Assembly (NCBI GenBank): GCA_037178855.1
Contig: JASJZC010000004.1
Location: 6,758,001-6,822,000, forward strand
Direction: 5' to 3'
Length of the DNA stretch: 64,000 nt
Source: Oscheius sp. JU75
Taxonomy: Eukaryota; Nematoda; Chromadorea; Rhabditida; Rhabditidae
Under the pieces are notes generated by a model. That model was not told where the DNA came from. It did no database searches and saw only the letters and a list, made by a program, of their open reading frames with translations. A program made the position numbers and the translations under genes. This document shows, piece by piece, positions 46,958-58,867 of the stretch (positions within the stretch are counted from its first letter, which is position 1; each line of letters opens with the position of its first letter).

Positions 46958-48059
46958 ATGCTTGCCAATACCAGCTCCTTGTATAAACTCGCGAGCGATC
47001 CTAGCTACGAGAGACGTCACTCAGGGCCACTGCAACTACAACAGGTAGGGAATCTTTGCGGAAAAGATAGCGAGAAAATTTGTTACTTTTGAAATAATTA
47101 GGAAGTTACTGGAAGGGGTCTTGAAGGTGCCCGTGTTAGGACATGACTAGTTCTGGTCAGAAGACTTGGTTCCAGAAGTTTGACAGACAGGTATATAATG
47201 ACAGAGAGAGAGAGAGAGAGAGAGAGTGACAGAGAGAAAGAGACAGAGAGGATAACAACGTAGGAAAGTAGAGTGAGCGTACTGACCACGTCGCTGTACA
47301 AAAATAGGTTATCAAGAACTGCTGGGAGGGGAAAGATAATGCACAACGGTAATTGATATCATCCTAGGAGGGGTCAGGCGATCATGGTTATAGGGTTGGG
47401 GAGTCTGAGAGAGAGCAGCAAGATGGACAGTTGGCGGACACCGCCAGATACTAGGGGCCCTCGAGAGGTTTTCTTCTTGTTGTCAATAGACAGATGATAA
47501 TTGATTGCTCGACATTTGACGAGAATTCTTCGGATTCCAGTCTAGGTTTCAGGACTTTCGGTGGAGGCCGGGACATGGAGTCCTGAAGGCTAATCTGCTG
47601 TTCGTCTTTGATCGAGATGGCGAGGAGGAGGCACCGTATCTCATCCTCATAGTGGAAGACTGCTTTATCGAGCTCTGCGATGAGAACAAGCTCGGGAAGG
47701 ATTTCACGTTCGAGATCAAATTTAAAACGTGAGTTTCTGGCTGGGAACAATGACAGAAACAGAGATAGAGACAGAGGTAATAATAGCATAATTAAGCTGT
47801 AAGGTTGGCTAAAACCCATCACTCCACAAAACACTTGTGAAGCGCGCGCTTTTTTGAGTTTGAACTTTTACGGCGGATTATTAGAATTTTTTTCAGAACA
47901 GGCCGAAGTTTTACCTTCGCTGCCGACAGCTTCAAGGCCCTCGAGCGATGGGTCTCGCTGTTGACGATTTCTCCCATCGAATACATAAATCTCTCCAAGC
48001 AGTCCTTTCTCGAGCAGATGGAACATGCTCAGAAGACAAAAAACGAGCCGTCGGCATAG
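46958..48059 (+). CDS. Small PH-domain protein, PHETA/sesquipedalian-like
   Basis: Exons 46958-47044, 47553-47728 and 47897-48059 give 141 residues. The PH fold is visible: a first strand SGPLQLQQ, then VLKANLLFVFDRDG, LIVEDCFIELCDE, FTFEIKF, SFTFAADSFKALERWVSLL and EYINLSKQSFLEQM. The sequence after the Trp helix (SPIEYINL) and the short length fit PHETA (sesquipedalian) proteins, endosomal adaptors that bind OCRL; PLEKHJ1 is an alternative. Exons 2 and 3 are secure. Exon 1 is inferred from frame and from the expected first PH strand. Its ATG lies just outside the start codon of the divergent phospholipase gene. It ends 133 bases before ARPC3 on the same strand, an operon-like spacing. Confidence 0.7.
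47045..47552. repeat. PH-gene intron with GA run
   Basis: A GA-dinucleotide run at about 47201-47226 is followed by GACAGAGAGAAAGAGACAGAGAG. No other gene signal is seen in this 508-base intron. Confidence 0.6.
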
Positions 48060-48192
48060 TTCACTTGTACATAAATCTATTTTCCGTGTTCCCTGTTTTT
48101 GTGATCTAAGATGGGTGTTTTCTCGCCTTCCCTACCTTCATTCTCCGCATTTTTCACTAATTTCAAGCGTTCAGAATCTCATTAGCCCAAAA

Positions 48193-49299
48193 ATGCCGGC
48201 CTATCACTCCAAATTCGAGCCACAGCTACTTGTGGGAAATATGGCCGTGTTACCGTTGAGAAGCAACTTCCGCGGACCTGCTCCTAGTAAGACATTACCT
48301 TTTTCCGTACTACAGATCAAGGTTTTTAATTGAAAAACAATAACGCGTTGTAAACAAGAGGAATCCAACAATACTTCGTTCTTAAGCCATTGTTGGGCTA
48401 GAATCACCCATTTTGCGACTCTCCTGACTATTTTCCGGGTAAACTGTAAAGTTTTTGGCATTTTTTGGCTGCTATAAGTTGCAGAAGACGAGTGAGATGC
48501 TCTGTTTGTCTCTCCATTCAGGTAGAAAGGCTTGGAAAAAAGCTAAATGTTAAGACATTGACGACTGCCCGCAGAAGGGTGCTATTTTTTCCAAAAAGTT
48601 TCCATTTTTTCAGAAACCGAAGAATACGACATCATCGATGAGGCCCTAGAATACTTCAAGCCGAACATTTTCTTCCGCGAGTACGAGATTAAGGGCGCAG
48701 CTGATCGCACACTCATCTACCTCACCTTCTACATCACCGAGTGTCTCAGAAAGCTCTCCAGGGTTTGTTTTTGCTTCGTTTTGATATTTAAAAAAAACTT
48801 TTATAGAGCCCAAACAAACTTGCCGGACAGAAGGATCTCGCCTCATTGGCCCTGAATAGTCAACTGCCTATTCCCGGAGAGGCTGACTTCCCGTTGAACA
48901 GCATGTACAAGGTTGGTAGGCTGAAGTGGGCTGAAAAATCATCAGGATAGTTAAAAAGACCAGTTCTTCTGTTAGGACTTTGGAGTGGAGGCGAAAATAA
49001 GCCAAGTAGTTACAAATATGGATAATTTTTCTCTCTCTGGGTTATTTTTCTTCCCCTAGCTGTAACTCTTCGACTTACGCTAATGTTTTGTTTAGTTTTC
49101 GTCATTTTAGGCTCCCGTGAACAAGCAGGAAGAGGACACCATGCGCCAGTACCTGCAGCAGCTTCGCCAGGAGCTCGGTGCTCGTCTCTGCGAGCGTGCC
49201 TTCCCCGATGCCCACATGAAGCCGAGTAAGTGGTGGCTCTGTTTTGCCAGAAAGCGCTTTATGGACAAGAGCCTCGTCAGCCAGGGCGTCATGCTCTAA
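48193..49299 (+). CDS. arx-5: Actin-related protein 2/3 complex subunit 3 (ARPC3)
   Basis: Exons 48193-48286, 48614-48762, 48807-48911 and 49111-49299 give 178 residues, the same length as human ARPC3. Diagnostic stretches are [64 protein letters not shown] and a C-terminus in [20 protein letters not shown]3 is the p21 subunit of the complex that nucleates branched actin filaments. It starts 133 bases after the PH-domain gene on the same strand. GCGTTCAG about 20 bases upstream of the ATG is a candidate trans-splice acceptor, as for a downstream operon gene. AATAAAG at 49394 is a likely poly(A) signal. Confidence 0.97.
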
Positions 49300-50336
49300 A
49301 GAAACACTTGTGATTGTACTCGATGCCTTCCATATCGCTTTACGTTTGTATATTTCACTTTTCTACCCTCTTCCCCCTCTTTTTTGCCTCGTATAATAAA
49401 GTATTTATTCGAGAATTTTTCATCCTAACAAGTCTGGTTATCTAGCCTGTTGATCTCCTTTCTTTCCATACCCTTTGACCACATTTACTGACCCGTTTTC
49501 CGCTAAAAATGAAGAAAAGCCAAGTTTACGCCAACATTTTCACGCTGACGCAAATCCGGTGCAAAGACGCGAACTTTGTGTCATTTTCAAAATGTGGTTT
49601 CCTCTCATCGATTGCTCCTTTTCCCTTGACTTCTTTGTCAGATTCTCGTGCAAATTGCACAATTTTCCACTCACTACCGTTGGAACATCTCCTAAGCAAG
49701 GTTACGAGAGAAACATGGAAAAGTCGAGTGTTCCCTGCAAATATCAGCCTGCATTTTGTTTCTTTCGAAACAACCTGGAATGCTTCGCTTATATCGTTTT
49801 CATCTGGTTTGCTGCTCTCATTTTCACTTAGTTTTGGCCGAGTCCTTTGTTTTACAAGAAAAGGAGGTCGAACTTGTTATTGGAGCTGTAGGATCAATTG
49901 CGTAGATAAAAGCGCTGGAAATGCCCACGAATTGAGCTCAGATCCTCTTCTGCTCATTTTTTAAACTTCTTTTCCATCTTTTCCATTTCCATTTTTAACT
50001 TCTTTCACCTCAATCTCTCCAAAACAACCGAACAAACGACCTCCATGTCCTTCTGTACCATTTTGACAAGCACTTCTTCACGTTTTTTTTTCTCGGTAGA
50101 ATGTTGCCAAAGCATTATGCTTTACTAGTAAAACCTGTTTATGTTGCTGCAGAAGTTGATATGCTCAGTTTTTGCGCTAAACGTCCAGGATGATAGGTGA
50201 GCTTTAGTCTGTTACGTTCACTCTTCGGCTTCTTTTTTTTCGTTGTTTACCCTAACTTTCCGCCGTATTTATCGTCTTTTTTTCTCCTTTCATAGCCGTT
50301 TTCACTCAGATAACCTCAAGTCTTCCAGAGATCAAC
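49300..50336. other. Intergenic between ARPC3 and SF3B1
   Basis: T-rich sequence of about 1 kb. It holds the ARPC3 3' end and presumably the SF3B1 promoter. CTTCCAG ends 9 bases upstream of the SF3B1 ATG. A 151-codon open frame at 49509-49964 lacks splice structure and any recognisable domain; I do not call it a gene. Confidence 0.5.
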
Positions 50337-53300
50337 ATGTCCCGACATGACCCCTCTTATATTGCGGATTTGAATCGTAAGCGCGTGGCGAATCAGTTCT
50401 CGGACGCCGATTTGAGCAGCGATGCCCCGCCGACCGAAAAGATCAGCTTCGGCACGGCCGGCGGCTATGACCAGGACGTCTACGGCAGTATTCGTGGCGA
50501 GCGCGGCGAGAACTACATGGAATCGATCAATACGGGCGAGGACGACGATGAGGAGGAGGAACGGCAGGTGCAGGCCTCTAGAAAGACCGTGAACTACAAT
50601 GCACCGAAAAAGTTCATGGACGAAGCTGCCAAGGGAGGCGATGTCAGTTTTTTTGGTCTCTTTGGAACAAACAAAACTGTTTTTTAGGACATTGACGTTT
50701 TCGCCGATACTCGCACAAAGACCATCGCCGAGAAAAGGTCCGACTACCACAATCGCGTCCAAAGACGTCATCTGTCTCCCCAGCGTGTCGACGCCTTCGG
50801 TAGGGTTCAGATCTTGGGTTTTTGACGAGATAAAACATCTGACCCGCCAGGCTGTTAACAAAACTGATTGGCGCGAACATTTTGGCCGTGTTTTCGATGA
50901 AGAATAGAGTAGCTGACGCAAAACAGCTAATAAGTATGGGGCTATATATGAAAGAATGTTGAAAATCGTAGAGAAGTCTACCGTAAACTAATCCCCAGCC
51001 TGTTAGGGCTCTAACAGACGAGGTTAAGTTCTCCATATTGTCGATGAAACATGCTAGTGGTTACAAAGTTGAGATAACTAAATAAACCTGAGCTCTCTAT
51101 TCCAAAATCTACAATACCTACACCAAAGAGCCCCAAATCGTACTCATTTCCCCCCTATATCCTCAAAATTTTAGTCGACCAGACCCCGGACAACCGAAAC
51201 CGCGGTTATGCTGACGTGATGAAGGAGCAGCTCTATCTCGAGGAGAAGCAGAAAGTTGATCGCGAGATGGCCGATCGTATCAAGTCCGGCGAGCTCCGAG
51301 CCACCGGCCCTGACGTAAAAAAGGCCAAGTTTGACGTCGATGAACAGGAGGTACCGATTTTTAAGGGGTTTTGGTATGAAACTTTTAGAATGAGCCCAGT
51401 GCGACGCCCTCAGGCGGCCAGAGAAAGAGACTCAACATTACAAGCCTGAAGGCCGATGCGGCTACGCCGCATGTGGCCCGATGGGATGAGACTCCGGCTC
51501 ACGCGAACGCCACGGATGCGACGCCGTCGGTGAACAGATGGGATGCCACGCCGTCACAGCAGTCAACGAGGAAGAATCGCTGGGACGAGACGCCGAGTCA
51601 GAGCGTCCGCGACGGTGGAATGACACCCGGATGGGGTATGGAGACTCCCGCAAGAAGTACTGATCCAGATGTTAAGGTGAGGGCAGCTTTTTTCCCCTTT
51701 CTTTAGATCAGATTTCGGTATAAAAGTTTTTGCCAAAGTTTTTTCTGTAGAAACTGATGGTTTGTCTGTGAACTTGTTTGGGCAGTCTGTTTCGAACCAA
51801 ACGCTTGGTTAGGCTGAATCTAGCAACCCCAAATATCCAAAACACAGCCAAGTCAAATCGAAAGTGACCTAAATCAATCCAGACCCGATGCATGCTCTTT
51901 CCCGCCCAAAACTTGCCTGAAAATTCGATGAAAAACTAAAAATCACAATTTCCAGGTAGAAGACACTCCTTCGGCCTCGAAGCGTCGTTCTCGTTGGGAC
52001 CAGACACCTTCGTTGACTCCGGCCGGCGGTGTTACTCCGTCGTTCGCAGCTGGCGGCGCCACCCCCTCCTTCACCCCGACTCATGGCGGAGCTACACCCG
52101 TATTTCCCTTATTTTTAGCTCTAAAAACTAAAATTTAGCAATTCGGCATGACCCCCGGCGGCTCTACGCCTGTCGGAAATGCCGCAATGGGAATGAAGAC
52201 ACCGGCGGTGCCGCTAGCCTCAATGACTCCGGACCATCTGCAGACGTACAAATGGGCCATGGAGGTGGATGATCGTAATCGGGATCTGACAGACGAAGAA
52301 CTCGACTCTCTCTTCCCCACTGGCTACAAGATTTTGCCCCCTCCAGCCGGCTATATCCCCCTACGTACGCCTACACACAAGCTAATGGCCACACCGACCC
52401 CGCATGGCGGTCCGGCAGCCGGAGGCTTCTTCATGCAGGGCACACCGCAGCGCGACGGAATCGGCGAGAAGGGCGTGGGAGGAATTCAAGACACCCAGCC
52501 GAAGAATCCGGAGCTCCCGGCATTGAAACATGACGATATGCAGTACTTCGATAAGCTGCTGATGGACGTCGATGAGAGTGGGCTCTTGTAGTTTGAGAAG
52601 TTAATGGAAATGAACTTTAGATCAACTCTCGAAGGAGGAGAAGATTGAGCGCGAGATTATGGAGAATCTGCTCAAGATCAAGAACGGACTACCGCCGCAG
52701 AGAAAGCAGGGTCTTCGTGAGGTGAATTTCAAGCCTCTTTTATCATTTTTAACAAGAAAAGCCAGAGTTTTTATGAGCAAATAGAGCAACTATTTCGTCT
52801 ATAGTCTGTTTCCATTTCTTAAGATTCGATGCCCCTACGGGTCTCGTTCCGATTTGCAATTCGTGCCGGGACCGTTTAGGTCGAGACAGTCATTTCTGCA
52901 ATTTTACAATTCTGTCTTTTGCCATCAAAAACACCCTAATTTCCAGATCACCAGGAATGCTCGTCGCTTCGGAGCCGGCCCGCTCTTCAACCAGATCCTA
53001 CCACTGCTCATGTCGCCCTCACTGGAAGATCAAGAACGCCACTTGATGGTCAAGGTAAGACCTCATTCCCAACTGCCCCCATTCCCACAGGCTTGCAGAA
53101 AAAAAGCTTGCCACACGGGGTGAGGAGACAGCATGTATAGTTAGGTAAGAGAACAGGTACAGTTTGACCCATCACAGAATCTAATTAATCTATCAATTTG
53201 TCAGGTCTGCTGTCTCTCGTGTGGATTGCCAGCCTTTTTTAAAACTATTTTGACTGATTTTATTTGCTAAAAATTGCAATTTTCAGGTCATCGACCGCAT

Positions 53301-56300
53301 TCTGTACAAACTGGATGATCTCGTCCGCCCCTACGTGCACAAGATTCTCGTCGTGATTGAGCCTCTCCTGATCGATGAGGACTACTATGCCCGTGTCGAG
53401 GGCCGAGAAATCATCTCGAATCTCTCAAAAGCTGCCGGCTTGGCCACAATGATCTCCACGATGAGGCCTGATATCGACAACGTTGATGAGTGAGTTGAAA
53501 TCTTTTTTTTCTCTAACAAAATGGATTGGAAAATGGGTAAATCTTGATGGGCAGACTACTTGTTCAAAAAGTTGAAACAGAGTTTTGTTCGAAACACGAA
53601 AGGAAAGCGTTTTATAAAATTACGCTTGAAAAAAGACAATAAAATTGTAGAAACGGGGTAAAAATCAAGAGAAGAAAACAAAAAAGAAATTCAGTAGGAG
53701 TCATTAACTACCACTCACTCGAAAAGTGACATGAGCATGAAAATAGGTACGCAATGCTGCGGGAATAGAAATATACAGAAAGGAAATAAACAACAATGAA
53801 CTTATGGGGAGGCCAAGATCGTTACAAACTCTTGTTCTACTGTGAGTCTTTCCAAGAGCAACTCGTTCTATAAAAAAAAAAGTTTTGGAAACCTCTGTAA
53901 TAGAAAAACTACGCCTATTTTCCACCTCAAGAGCTCCGCTTTCAGATACGTGCGCAACACTACAGCTCGTGCCTTTGCCGTTGTCGCCTCGGCCCTCGGA
54001 ATTCCGGCCCTCTTGCCCTTCCTCAAGGCTGTCTGCAAGAGCAAAAAGAGTTGGCAGGCTAGACACACTGGTATTCTATCATTTTTTTAAATTAAAAAAA
54101 AACATAAATTTAGGTATCAAAATCGTCCAACAGATTGCCATCCTTATTGGCTGCGGAGTGCTGCCGCATCTCAAGGCCCTGGTCGAGATTGTAGAGGGCG
54201 GTCTTGAGGACGAGCAGCAGAAAGTCCGAACCATTACGGCGCTCTGTCTGGCCGCCCTTGCCGAAGCCGCAACACCCTACGGAATTGAGGCTTTCGACTC
54301 CGTCCTCAAGCCTCTCTGGAAGGTATTTTCATAGTTTTCTTCACTTAAAAAAAAAATCATTTTTAGGGTATCAGAATGCATCGTGGAAAAGGCTTGGCCG
54401 CCTTCCTCAAAGCAATTGGCTATCTGATCCCGTTGATGGACGCCGAATACGCATCGTACTATACCCGCGAAGTGATGCTTATTCTGATTCGTGAGTTTGC
54501 CTCCCCGGACGAGGAGATGAAGAAAATTGTCTTGAAGGTTAGTTCACAGCTTTTTTGTCTAGAAAATGGCTCTGGAAAAAAAAAATAGACAGTAAAGGAG
54601 GACGAAAATGACAGAATGACTGGGTCGTATGAATAGACAGACCTGGAAAAATGACCAAATAGCATATTAGGAGGTGGCAGCCGTCCTTGCCCCCTTCAGA
54701 AACCCGAAAAACATCGGCGGGGTTCGAACTCGGGACGCTCAGAGTAAGATCCATAACTTTCGAAGAAAATTTTCCGAATCCCTGGTGCTTTTGCCGGAAA
54801 TGGGGTAGTGACTGTCAGAATAGTGGGAGACTATCAGAGACAGTATTATAGAACCTAATATAAGAATTGTAGAAATGCTCTCGTTTCTGTCCTCTAACCT
54901 GTCAAAATTTCCGGTAGTCAAGCAGTGCTGTGCCACGGATGGTGTCGAAGCTCCCTACATTCGTGACGAAATCCTGCCGCCCTTCTTCCGCGCCTTCTGG
55001 AACACCCGAATGGCTATGGATCGGCGCAACTACAAGCAGCTGGTCGATACCACCGTGGAAATCGCCCAGAAGGTCGGCAGCGCCGAAATGATTGCCCGAA
55101 TTGTTGATGATTTGAAGGACGAGAATGAGCAGTACAGGTGACTTAATTTTCCTTCTTAACTTCTCACCTCGCGACCTTGTCCTATGGCATATTCTGTTAA
55201 AAAAAAAGCTTGCTGAAAAAGGCTGTCAGCCACGGGTGTTGGATCGGAGTTGGCTCTCTTACCGTCTGAGCTATACTGAAAAATCCATACTTTTACAATA
55301 AGAAAAATTGCAGAAAAATGGTCATGGAAACGATCGAGAATATCATCGCGATGGGCGGGACGAATGAGATTGACTCGCGGCTGGAGGAACAGCTCATCGA
55401 CGGACTCCTTTACGCCTTCCAGGAACAGACACAAGAGGACGCGGTGATGTTGGACGGTTTCGGCACCGTCTGCAACGCGCTCGGAAGAAGGACAAAACCC
55501 TACCTGCCGCAGATTTGCGGAACGATTCTCTGGCGTCTGAATAACAAGTCGGCTAAGGTTCGGCAGCAGGCCGCTGATCTGGTGAGCTTTCATCTTTCTT
55601 TTATTAGCTTTGGCTCTAAGAAGTTTATCCTTTTCCTTCTTGTTTGGGTCACTCTTGTAATAACCACAAATAGAGCCGAACAGGCGCAAGTGAGAGGACG
55701 ATACAGAGACTCAGACGGTAAAGAAACACTGACTTGGCAGAATGAGATGACAGAACGGGGAAAGTGTGTATCCACTAGCAAAAGACCAAGCAGACAGGCG
55801 ATTGACAGAGAAAGACATAAGGAAAATACAAAATTTCAGAAAGTGCTTAGAGAAATCAGTCTACAAATGAGAAAGACAGCGCGGTCGTATGGTCAGCGTG
55901 ACGTGATGACGACTCCGGAAAATTTCCTGGGCTATAGGAATTGCTGGCTTAGACAGAACAGACTGACAGAATAATATGGATGTAGATGCAGGATGCTTTC
56001 AAAATTTTGACCGGGTCATAGAATTCGAATTGTGACAGAAAGTAGATTTCAAAAGATATTTTATAACTCCTGGCATCTTCCAGATTGCCCGAGTCGCGCC
56101 GGTAATGCATGTCTGTGAAGAAGAAAAGCTGATGGGTCATTTGGGAGTCGTCCTCTATGAGTACCTTGGAGAAGAGTACCCCGAGGTTCTCGGTTCGATC
56201 CTCGGCGGTCTCAAGGCGATCTGCAACGTGATCGGAATGACCAAGATGACACCGCCGATCAAGGATCTCCTCCCCCGTCTCACGCCAATCTTAAAGAATC

Positions 56301-58534
56301 GTCACGAGAAGGTCCAGGAAAATTGTATTGATTTAGTCGGAGCCATTGCGGACCGCGGATCGGAATTCGTCTCGGCCAGGTTTGTCTCTTTTTCGCTAAG
56401 AAAGCAGGCTTTTTGAATTTGGGTCCCGCTACAAAATAGTAGATAACGTGGCAGGATCCAGATTCATATAAATGCGCGCCTTTTTTAATTTTGCGGCGGG
56501 AAGTTCAAATCATGACGAATTCAAGCTCGTATTTGCGCTTTTTCAGCATCTTTGACACGCCTTTTTGACTTCCAAGTATGCTTATTCGATTCAGCGTGAA
56601 AAACTACACCTAACACGACTTATTTGACCCAAAAAGTATCAGGAAAATCGTTGCAGAACGCAGACCTAAATTCAAAAAGCCGGACACTTAAAATCGCCAA
56701 AGATGTCCCAATATTCCAATTTTTCCAGAGAATGGATGAGAATCTGTTTCGAGCTCCTGGAACTCTTGAAAGCTCACAAGAAGAGCATTCGTCGCGCCGC
56801 AATCAACACTTTCGGCTATATTGCCAAGGCCATCGGTCCCCATGACGTCCTGGCTACCCTGCTGAACAATCTGAAGGTCCAGGAACGCCAACTGCGTGTC
56901 TGTACGACCGTGGCTATTGCCATCGTGGCCGAAACCTGTGCCCCATTCACCGTACTCCCCGCCATCATGAATGAGTACAGAGTGCCGGAGATGAACGTCC
57001 AAAACGGTGTCCTGAAGGCCCTTTCCTTCATGTTTGAGGTATGTTTCAAAAATCTTTTCGTCCCTGGAGCTCTTTTTCATCCTTTGACCCCCCCAACGTA
57101 GGGTAGCATATATTCATCTATTAGGCAGCTATGATGAATTTTAAAGAATCGTCACGAAAAGATTCTGGTCTTCTAAGCCAGAATCGAGACAAAACAGTAT
57201 TCGCGGCCTGTATAGGAGATGTCGGTTTTTGAGGAGGAGCTGTAGCCAAATGATTAGATTTTGAGCTATTTGGAAGTTTTATGCGCGAAAACATCCTCTC
57301 TTTGATGCTCTCTGCACTGTAGTAACTGGCTCGCTACTAATTTTCATTTTCTTCCCAAAATAACCCAACAAAATTTGCAGTACATCGGCGAGATGGCCAA
57401 GGACTACATCTACGCGATCACACCGCTCCTCATCGATGCGATGATGGAACGCGATCAGGTCCATCGACAGATTGCCATCGACTGTGTTGCGCATCTCTCT
57501 CTCGGCGTCTACGGCTTCGGCTGTGAGGATGCCCTCCTACATCTGCTGAACTACGTCTGGCCGAACATGATGGAAAACTCGCCGCATCTGATCCAGCGAT
57601 TCGTCTTTGCCTGCGAGGGAATGCGCGTCAGTCTCGGACCGATTAAAGTCCTCCAGTACTGTCTACAGGCGCTCTGGCATCCGGCCAGAAAGATTCGCGA
57701 GCCCATCTGGAAGGTTCGTTTCTTACTTTTTTTTGTGTGTAGCTGAGAGAGACGGATTGGAATGGACAGATGGATAGAGACAGGATATTGGGAGAACAGC
57801 CTGCCAGAACAGATCGAGACAGGCAGAAACAGGAAGATTCAGTTGAATTGGTATAAAAACGATAGCTTGACAGTGACAGCTTTCTCGGATGAAATTCATG
57901 TCTGCTCAGCTAGCTTACAGAGACATCGACAAAAATTCTCGGTGGACAGAAGTAGGCGCAGACCAGAGATGAGATACTATGATGACAGTTAGACAGACTT
58001 AAAGGATAAATTGACAGAGGTACAGGTGAAAGAAACAGGCTGACAGTGACGGGATAATAAGATGAATAACATTGGCAGAAAATGCTTAGAAAGATCGTTT
58101 GACAGAAAGAGAAATTTGACTGGAGGCAGAATGGGGCAAGCACATGGGAAGAGGAACAGGGTGAGAGAGAAGGATTGATAGAGACAGGATAGTTACAATG
58201 AACAGGGTGAGAATGAGAATATATTGACAGAGACGGTGCCATATGGTGGACAGGCTAATAAACAAATTAATAAGATGTAGACAAGACATGCACGGGAACA
58301 GGCAGAAAACGGGCACACATTGAAAGATGAAGGTCGGGAAGGGCTGACATACTGACAGAGAATGCTGTGATTGAAAAGTACAAACTATAATTTTCTATAG
58401 CTAATCCCCCAAAATTCCAGGTCTACAACAACCTTGTTCTCGGCGCCCAGGACGCTCTCGTGGCTGGCTACCCCCGCATCGAATCCACTCAGCGCAACAC
58501 CTACGTCCGCTACGAACTCGACTATACTCTCTGA
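50337..58534 (+). CDS. sftb-1: Splicing factor 3B subunit 1 (SF3B1)
   Basis: Eighteen exons: 50337-50642, 50688-50799, 51175-51350, 51389-51676, 51956-52099, 52139-52577, 52621-52721, 52947-53054, 53287-53489, 53946-54070, 54114-54322, 54367-54537, 54914-55137, 55314-55581, 56084-56379, 56729-57038, 57381-57713, 58421-58534; 1308 residues (human 1304). The N-terminal part has repeated RWDETP/TP motifs, targets of cyclin-dependent kinases and binding sites of partners such as NIPP1. The HEAT-repeat body is extremely conserved, e.g. [37 protein letters not shown], and [18 protein letters not shown]. Residues equivalent to human K666 and K700 are both Lys ([11 protein letters not shown] region, EQQKVRT). 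The protein clamps the U2 snRNA-branch site duplex in the U2 snRNP. Intron 12 (54538-54913) ends in CCG instead of CAG if the conserved KVVKQCC is kept. The symbol is by analogy with C. elegans. Confidence 0.97.
54711..54765 (-). repeat. tRNA-derived SINE fragment in SF3B1 intron 12
   Basis: A perfect B-box core on the reverse strand (GAGTTCGAACCCC) with GGATCTTACTCTGAGCG upstream; the A-box side is decayed. Confidence 0.55.
55221..55282 (-). repeat. tRNA-derived SINE head in SF3B1 intron 13
   Basis: The reverse strand begins TTTTTCAGTATAGCTCAG, followed by ACGGTAAGAGAGCC, as in the copies at 15800-15958. The B box is degenerate (CTCCGATCC). Antisense to SF3B1. Confidence 0.75.
55582..56083. 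repeat. SF3B1 intron 14 rich in GACAG/ACAGA words
   Basis: GACAGA, GACGATACAGAGA and similar words recur irregularly through the intron. No coding signal. Confidence 0.5.
57714..58420. repeat. SF3B1 intron 17 built of GACAG words
   Basis: About 700 bases in which GACAG, TGACAG or AGACAG recur every 15-40 bases. It is the mirror image of the CTGTC-rich intron at 12765-13452. There is no gene. Confidence 0.6.
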
Positions 58535-58867
58535 GCAAAATGAAGAATCTGCAATCTTACCCCCTTTTACTCTAATTATTCGATATTCTTGATTCTCATC
58601 CCTCTTTCTGGTTGTTTTAGTCTCATAGTTCACTGTCCCGTTGTTACATTGTTCCCTCCTTCTCCACATGAAAGAAATCTTCCCATCTTGACGACGGTTA
58701 ACGTTGAATAAATCTATTTTCTGTGAAAGTCATCCATTAAAGGTAACTCTTTCATTTCACAAAAAAAATTGTGAGATAACAGCTCTTGGGGGAGGGAAAA
58801 CAGGCATAACAAAAAATGACATCTAACATGGGGGAAACTAAATTAGTTCTACGAGTCGTGAAATCTC
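58535..58867. other. Convergent 3' ends of SF3B1 and the DnaJ gene
   Basis: Short 3' flanks of two tail-to-tail genes. AATAAA at about 58707 could serve SF3B1. Confidence 0.5.

Noticed and set aside
49509-49964. 151-codon plus-strand open frame between ARPC3 and SF3B1
   Set aside because: T-rich, no domain, no splice structure, overlapped by another open frame; consistent with chance in low-stop sequence.
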